Below, one piece after another: positions 58,626 through 64,000 of a stretch of 64,000 nucleotides of DNA (the stretch's first letter is position 1; each line of letters begins with the position of its first letter). Under the pieces are notes generated by a model that was not told the origin of the DNA, did not search any database, and saw only the letters and a program-made list of their open reading frames with translations. Made by a program: the position numbers and the translations under genes. Source of the DNA: Copromyces sp. CBS 386.78. Its lineage: Eukaryota; Ascomycota; Sordariomycetes; Sordariales; Sordariaceae. Location of the stretch: NCBI GenBank assembly GCA_030685235.1, contig MU839165.1, positions 124,001 through 188,000 on the forward strand, written 5' to 3'.

Positions 58626-59714
58626 TCACTCCTCAGGCTCAGCATCAGGATTGCGATCCTGCTGCTCATAATCATCCTCCTCCTCCCCTTTATCTTCACC
58701 CGCATCTTCTCCCTTCCCCTCATCCTCGCCCTCGTCCTCCACAGGCTCCTCATCCTCCTTATCCTTTTTACCTTCATCACCCTTCACCTCAGCCACAACA
58801 GCCACCTCAACCTCGACAATCTGATTAGCCTCGTTCTCGTGCTTCTCCATTTCCTCCTTCACCTTCTCCTCCTTCACCTTCTCCTTCTCATGCTTCTCGG
58901 CCTCCTGCTTTATCTTGTCTTGCTTCTCCTTCTCGTGCTTCTTCACCTCCTCGTCCACAACAGCCTTGTTCTTTTCACTTCTCTTCTTCGCAGCAGCAGC
59001 TTTAACCACCTTCGCTTTCTTCTCCTTGGCCTCCTTTTTCTTTGCAGCCGCCACCTTCGCTTTCGCAGCTTTCGCAGCTTTCGCAGCAGCAGCAGCAGAT
59101 GCCCTCTTCTGCTTCTTCTTCGCCGGAGGCTTGCCATTGGGAGTATACTCCTCATCATCCTCCTCTCCCTTCTCTTCGTCACTTTCTTCCATATCCTGAT
59201 CTTCCTGCTCATCGTCTTGCTCCTCCTCAATAACCTCCAACTTCCTCTTCTTGTTCTCCGCCTCCTTCTTAGTAGCACCCTTCTTACCAGGCTGCCCAGC
59301 CTCCTCAAGCTCGATCACCTTCCCCGTGCTCCTACCAAATTTCACACCAACACCCCCACCGCCCACAGGCAGCACAATATCAATATCCACCTCGCCGCCC
59401 TTCCCCTGCCTAGCAGTAATAGCTTGCGTAACCCTAGCACTGGCAGCATGACCCGCCGCCGCCACAGCGATCTTATTAGCCCTCTCGGCAATGGCAGCGA
59501 CTTTCTTGCCTTTTGCTATGTAGGTGCCCTTTGAGCTTGAGTGAAACGAAAGAGGTTCTGGAGTGGCCAAGGCTGTCTCCTTGTCGTTTTGGGGCAACAG
59601 GTGTTGGTACTGCTCGGGAATGTCGTACTTGACGTTTCCATTTGCCATGGCGATGCCGAGGAAGTCGAATGGCCCGGGGCCGTTTTTGGCGGAATTCCTG
59701 GTTAGGCGGGGCAT
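58626..59714 (-). CDS. Hypothetical Lys/Glu/Ala-rich protein
   Basis: Single-exon frame of 362 residues; family not recognised. The N-terminal ~110 residues (MPRLTRNSAKNGPGPFDFLG, DIPEQYQHLLPQNDKETALA) have mixed composition. A Gly/Val stretch (DIDIVLPVGGGGVGVKFG) follows. From about residue 150 the chain is almost only K, E, A, D and V, with basic clusters resembling nuclear localisation signals (KKEAENKKRKLEV, PPAKKKQKR), Ala-rich repeats (AAAAAKAAKAAKAKVAAAKK) and helical KHEKEK repeats; it ends in an acidic tail (EEDDYEQQDRNPDAEPEE). This could be a nuclear or nucleolar chromatin-associated protein, but that is composition only. A 338-codon plus-strand frame overlaps it and is its antisense shadow: it encodes only Leu/Ser/Phe runs. 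Confidence 0.65.
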   Translation of the reverse strand: MPRLTRNSAKNGPGPFDFLGIAMANGNVKYDIPEQYQHLLPQNDKETALATPEPLSFHSSSKGTYIAKGKKVAAIAERANKIAVAAAGHAASARVTQAITARQGKGGEVDIDIVLPVGGGGVGVKFGRSTGKVIELEEAGQPGKKGATKKEAENKKRKLEVIEEEQDDEQEDQDMEESDEEKGEEDDEEYTPNGKPPAKKKQKRASAAAAAKAAKAAKAKVAAAKKKEAKEKKAKVVKAAAAKKRSEKNKAVVDEEVKKHEKEKQDKIKQEAEKHEKEKVKEEKVKEEMEKHENEANQIVEVEVAVVAEVKGDEGKKDKEDEEPVEDEGEDEGKGEDAGEDKGEEEDDYEQQDRNPDAEPEE

Positions 59715-61707
59715 TTTAAGGGAGGTTTAAGGGGATGATTGGGTGGTAATGGGGTTGTGAATTGTGATGAGTAGGTTGCGGTGCGCAAGGGATGATGATT
59801 CTCGGCTGCGTGCGAGAAGAAGGGATGAAAACACACAACTTGGTTGACTTGGTTGGTCTTGTTGGAGAAAAAGAGGCAACACATCACTGAAGACCAAGAT
59901 CAGATGAAACCTGGGTACTCACTTGCATTTTAATTGTAGCCCCTCACAAGCTCGCAGGCACAGAGCTTTGGGATCTTACGATGCATCCGGCACGGACTTC
60001 ACGTCTTTGTTCACACACGGGCTGTAAAGAAAGGCTCGACCGAGCTTTCTGATGCTCTTGTTGGCGTTACCCCTTTGTCCGAGATAGGTTCTTGAAAGGG
60101 GCGTCACATATCAAAGGCAGACTCGGATGTGCTTTGCGGCAGGGTATTAACATAAGCGAAAATCTTCTATTGTGAATTTTCTACTCGATTGTCCACGCCA
60201 AGAGTCAAAGATCTTTTGACCGATACCAAATTATGGACTGCGACCACCGGCGTTGAAGAATCCGCTTGGTTACCGAGTCTAGCCAACGCGTTGTATGAAG
60301 TATAGCAGAAGGCGTACGATGCGGATAAAGAGACTGAAAGATACCAGTCTGGTATCCCGAAGAATGACAAAAAGAGACAAGAGAGCGTCAACCCAAGTAA
60401 ACTTGGAGGAGAAAGAGCGAGCGACTGCAGAGTGAAAGAGAGTGTAGTCAACATTTGCCAACCCTAGCCGAGCGAAAGGTTGCTTTGACGCGCAAGTTGC
60501 ATCTTCGCTGAAGCCGAGTTCCTAGGCTTGGGAGACACCAAACGCTTACGCTGGTTTCCTATGGCCCTTCGGTCCTGAACAAAAGATTTTGTGATGGCTC
60601 TGTGCTGTTGCGTATGTGTCTGTTGCAAGTAACCGATATTTCCGTCTTCAAACAAGCAGGTTGATGATTCGTAAGATGCATGCCTTGCCATCGACCTTTT
60701 CCTGTTTTCATCAAAGCTCCAGCAGTACCCAGTAAAGTAAAGTAAACGCAACAAACTGATGGGGATATGGAGGACACTTGTGTTGTGCTAAAGACGCAGA
60801 AGCGTCGCATGGCGACAGGAAACGTACCTTGAAAGCGTTTGGGCGGGTGTTTGGTATTGACTAACACATCGGACGAAAAGCCTTGTCCTCGAAGGATTGG
60901 CGCCTCCTTCAAGGTTGCCATGCCGTGGTGCTTTGATGTCAAAGGGCCATCCATGGTGGTGATTATCGCGAGCGGATCAAACACGGTGTCAAGTCGCATG
61001 CTGTAACAATGGCGAGTGCAGACGTTCAAGGCGAAGGGAGGAGCTCGGCGAGGCTGAGGACGATTACATGCCGAATTTTGAATTGCTCCGGTGGGGTTGC
61101 ACCTTGTGTTAAGAATGTTTGCCACTGATGTCTCAGGCATTGGCGTCACGATTAAGATGTTGAAGAAGGTTGATGCGCTGGTATCATGCTTGCCGACTAC
61201 GTAAAAGAAACCCGTCGAGATAGGATGCGCTAAGTCGTCACGATATTGCCGCTGGCCGTAAGAAGGCGAAAGAAAAATAATCGTACAAGCGCGGCTTTCA
61301 TCCCCTCCGTTGTTCTGATCCAAGTAGGTGGAAAGAGGTGAAGAGGGGGTGACGGCCTAGACAATGTCGACCAACGGCTGACCGACCATGTTGCCCATAC
61401 CATGTGATGTCGAGTGTCGCAACCTCCAAATGGCTCACCTAGGTAGCCGTTCTGGTGCAAGGCGAACCGCCGGGACAGGGCCAATTACCCTCCAAATATC
61501 TGCCGTAACTCCAGCCGACGAATTTTAGGATATCCGATTTTGTTTCCATGCCAAGAGCGAAAAGAAAGAAACAAGCTAAAGGAAAACTGTGCTGCCGATG
61601 AAGCTGGAAGGAGAGCGACTCCTGGTGTTAATCAGGGTGTGGAACCTAGATACCGTGGTCCTAGCGGGTACCTGTTCAAGTCAGCAGGCATTCACCACAA
61701 ACGGGGT
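59715..61707. other. Intergenic region between the Lys/Glu-rich gene and the RRM gene
   Basis: About 2 kb containing the promoter of the Lys/Glu-rich gene (near 59715) and the 3' UTR of the RRM gene (near 61707). A 254-codon minus frame (60559-61323) has no domain and mixed composition; it is not called. Confidence 0.35.
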
Positions 61708-63123
61708 TCAGATGTTCGAATATGTACCGTAGGGCTCGCGGGCCTCACGAGGAGCCGGCTCGCCGTAGCTGCTGGTGCCGGGCGCAGCGTCACGAGGAGG
61801 ACGGGCATCACGGTCGCTGGGACGGTCGTAGCCGCGATCACGGTCGTAGCCAGGAGCACGACGCTCCTCAGGACCACCGCGGCCGCTGCCACCATAGCGC
61901 TCGCCGCCACGGTCATCACGGTAACGGTCGCCACCGCGGCCGTAGGCCTCATCAGCGCCACCACGCTCACGACGATCGTAGCCGCGGTCCTCACCACGGT
62001 AGGTGCGGTCGTAGCCACGATCCTCACGGTAGCTGCTGCGATCATAGCCACGGTCACCACCGCCGCTATAACCGCCGCTGCGGTCATAACCTCTGTCGTA
62101 GCCACGTTGGTCGTAGCCACGGTCATCACGGTAACCACCACCACGGTAGCCGCGGTAGGAGTCTTCACGACCACCGCCGTATCCGCCACCGAAACGGCCG
62201 CCGCCGCGACCGCCGCGTTCATCAAAGCGGCCTTCGCCTATGTTTTCACTGAATCAGTTCGAGACTTTTGAGGTGGGAAACGCGGGACAACTCACCTCTC
62301 TTGGGAGGGCCGAAGTACTTGCCGGGCGTGGGAGTGCGGGGACGAGCACGGCGAGCCATCTCGATGCTGAGGGTTCTGCCCTCAATAACCTCACCCTGCA
62401 GGCCCTCCTTGGCAGCCTGGGCCTGCTCAGGAGTCACCATCTTGACGAAACCGAAACCACGGGACTCGCCGGTGTGAGGGTCCTTCATGATCTGGCACTT
62501 CTCAACCTCGCCGTACTTCTCGAAGAGACGGGTAACCTCGGCCTCCTCCAGTCTGGGGTGGATACCGGTGACGAAGAGGTTGGAGCCAGGGTTACGAGCA
62601 CCATCCTCCTCACCTCCCTTGGACTGACCCTCATCCTTGGCAGGAGCACTGGTGTTGATGTCAGATATTATTGTTTTTGTATTTGGGCCGGATCAGGCGA
62701 GCTGGCGGCGGTGCTTACCGGTCGTTGCCGTTGGGAGACATGGAGCGACGACGCGAAGAATCGTGGCCGTCATCGCGACGCGGCGACGCACTACGGTCGC
62801 GGTCGTAGCGAGGGGCGTCCTCTAGATAGATCGGTCAGTTGCTGATGCGGAGTTGAGGTAGGCAAGCTGTAGATAGACAGAGACGGGGTATGTCGCGATG
62901 TACGACAGGCGTGATGATGTAGGTAGGTGAGGAGGACAGGCTGATGACAGGCTGAGGCTGAAGTCGTGAAGAGAACACCACAGGCGACACTCATCCGCAG
63001 CGCGTCTGGTGCTGGCGCAAAGGGCAGGACAGGGTAAGGAAGGCGATGACGCAGTAGGGACGGGGACATACCATCGAAGCGATCGCCGTTGGCGTTCTCG
63101 TAGTCCATAGCGGTGGTCGCCAT
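61708..63123 (-). CDS. RRM protein with Arg/Ser N-terminus and Gly/Arg/Tyr/Asp-rich C-terminus (Tra2-like)
   Basis: Four exons: 63123-63072, 62821-62719, 62648-62296 and 62237-61708, total 1,038 nt, 345 residues. Three splices are checked in frame. The N-terminus carries an RS-like stretch (DRDRSASPRRDDGHDSSRRR). One RRM spans about residues 74-150 with RNP2 LFVTGI and RNP1 RGFGFVKM. A conserved linker (RARPRTPTPGKYFGPPKRGE) follows, like the Tra2/SR10 linker. The last ~170 residues are a degenerate repeat of GYDR units (RGYDQRGYDRGYDRSGGYSG) with RGG boxes, ending EPYGTYSNI. Such proteins act in pre-mRNA splicing or mRNP assembly, and GYDR/RGG tails promote self-association. The molecular partner is not shown by the sequence. 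Codon use in the tail strongly favours GGC/GGT and CGT/CGC, typical of a well-expressed Neurospora gene. Confidence 0.88.
62238..62295 (-). other. Intron 3 of the RRM gene
   Basis: GTGAGT donor starting at 62295 and ATAG acceptor ending at 62238, 58 nt. Phase 1, forming a Gly codon. Confidence 0.85.
62649..62718 (-). other. Intron 2 of the RRM gene
   Basis: GTAAGC donor starting at 62718 and ACCAG acceptor ending at 62649, with a CTGAC branch. Phase 2. Confidence 0.82.
62822..63071 (-). other. Intron 1 of the RRM gene (250 nt)
   Basis: GTATGT donor starting at 63071 and CTAG acceptor ending at 62822, with an ACTGAC branch about 15 nt upstream. It is long for this genome and sits right after the start codon region, a common place for expression-enhancing introns. 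Confidence 0.8.
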
Positions 63124-64000
63124 TGTCGAGGATTGATTTGAGATGTGTTAGGAGGATTGGGGGAGTTATGGATTTGGGGAAATCCTGGGTAATTGGTAAT
63201 GCGATCCAAAGGAAGTTGTAAGTTGTTGGAAGGTGCAAAAGTGGTCGAGGCGTAAAAGGCAAACGGGGAAATGTTAGAAGGAAGCGGAACCACCAGGTTG
63301 TTTGGAAAGTGGACGAGTGGTGGACGTGGGACGAAAAAAAGTTCAATGGAGAACAGCTGGGAAGGGAGGGCGTGGATCGACGGGAAAGGCTGGGACTGCC
63401 TGTCAGGGAATGCACGGTTCCTTTTTAAAATTGATGTCAGATAAAATGGTCCTCTCAGTTACTGCAGTGCTTTCCCTTCTTTGCGTGGGCGGCAGGGACT
63501 CTGTTTGCAAATGAAATGTGGTGATTTTCAATGAATATCAAGGTGAATGAGCTCGTATTGTTGTTTGTTGCAGTGGATGATGGTGAATGAAGGCGGGGAG
63601 CCTGGTGTGATGGCAAAAAGTGGAAAGCCTGTCTCCAGAATGAGAAGGCGAACGGCGTCGTTGCGGAGAGCACTGGCGACACTGGCAACTTGTGCACTGG
63701 CACGTCTCGTCGGAAGGAGGGCGACCAACGCGAGTGAGGCGACACGATTGCCTGTTGCTCTCTGCCTTTTTCTGCCTGTCAGTGACTGACTGGCCGGCCA
63801 ATCTTTTGCCAAGACTCAGGCTGACAGGGCTGTTGGCAGTGCCAGAGCAGAGTGTTGTCTCGAACTTTTTCGCCAGCTCAAACCCGCTTTTCCCACCATC
63901 GAATGGGCACGCACTTGAAGGAAGGCGCTAAGCCTGTTTCGTCCCAGTGTACCTAGCCTCGGAGACGCTTCCGGCCTCACTTGCTGGCACGTCAAAGCAC
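63124..64000. promoter_or_regulatory. Upstream region of the RRM gene
   Basis: About 880 bp to the window edge. It should hold the RRM gene promoter; no TATA box or domain-bearing frame is seen. Confidence 0.35.

Noticed and set aside
58518..59534. 338-codon plus-strand frame rich in Leu/Ser/Phe
   Set aside because: It is the antisense of the Lys/Glu-rich gene; AAG/GAG codons read backwards give Leu/Phe/Ser runs.
60559..61323. 254-codon minus-strand frame
   Set aside because: No domain, signal peptide or membrane pattern; its 5' end overlaps other frames. Consistent with chance in 50% GC DNA.
61650..61700. Possible tRNA-like text with GTTCAAGTC
   Set aside because: No matching acceptor or anticodon stems could be drawn around it.
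61540..62271. 243-codon plus-strand frame of Ala/Thr/Val repeats
   Set aside because: Antisense shadow of the Gly/Arg/Tyr-rich exon of the RRM gene.

Overview
This window is nuclear DNA of a filamentous ascomycete, almost certainly Neurospora (N. crassa or a close relative). The evidence is short spliceosomal introns (57-250 nt) with GTAWGT-like donors and CTRAC branch points, a recognisable nmr-1 nitrogen metabolite repression gene and erg-1 C-8 sterol isomerase gene, and large AT-rich, CpA/TpG-poor islands made of transposons wrecked by transition mutations. That last pattern is the signature of repeat-induced point mutation (RIP). From memory, dim-7, erg-1 and nmr-1 carry closely spaced N. 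crassa locus numbers; this should be checked by alignment.

Layout. 1-8.8 kb is gene-dense: a partial RFTS-domain gene read as dim-7/Raf2-like (-), tRNA pseudouridine synthase PUS4 (+), a Sec2-type Rab GEF (-), exosome cap subunit CSL4 (-) and erg-1 (+). 8.8-21.7 kb has no convincing gene. It holds a RIP-mutated Ty1/copia element (10491-16013, TSD CATAC) inserted into the terminal inverted repeat of an older 444-bp MITE-like element, and a separate un-RIPed 354-bp pogo/Fot1-type MITE. nmr-1 (+) is at 21.7-23.1 kb and FCF1 (-) at 24.4-25.3 kb. 25.8-29.2 kb is a RIP-mutated DNA transposon with 65-bp TIRs that carries a nested 436-bp MITE. A CSI2-like membrane protein (+) and a YOR1/MRP-type ABC transporter (-) follow. 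38.3-55.4 kb is a second Ty1/copia element (TSD GAACC) split by an 11.5-kb Ty3/gypsy element (TSD GTAAT, minus orientation), which itself holds a ~250-bp GC-rich un-RIPed insertion. The right end carries a Lys/Glu-rich hypothetical protein (-) and an RRM plus Gly/Arg/Tyr-rich RNA-binding protein (-).

How it fits together. The host genes are mostly housekeeping (tRNA modification, RNA exosome, 18S rRNA processing, sterol synthesis) plus a nitrogen regulator and a drug-type transporter. About 26 kb (roughly 40%) is transposon-derived, and every LTR pair that I aligned differs only by transitions. If the left-edge gene is dim-7, the window holds both RIP-generated DNA, the known substrate for H3K9 and cytosine methylation in Neurospora, and a component of the machinery (DCDC) that marks it. 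The less ordinary observations are the nested insertions, the four small un-RIPed elements, and the ~2.8 kb of unexplained degenerate coding-like sequence between pol and the 3' LTR of the gypsy element. No new defence or metabolic system was recognised.
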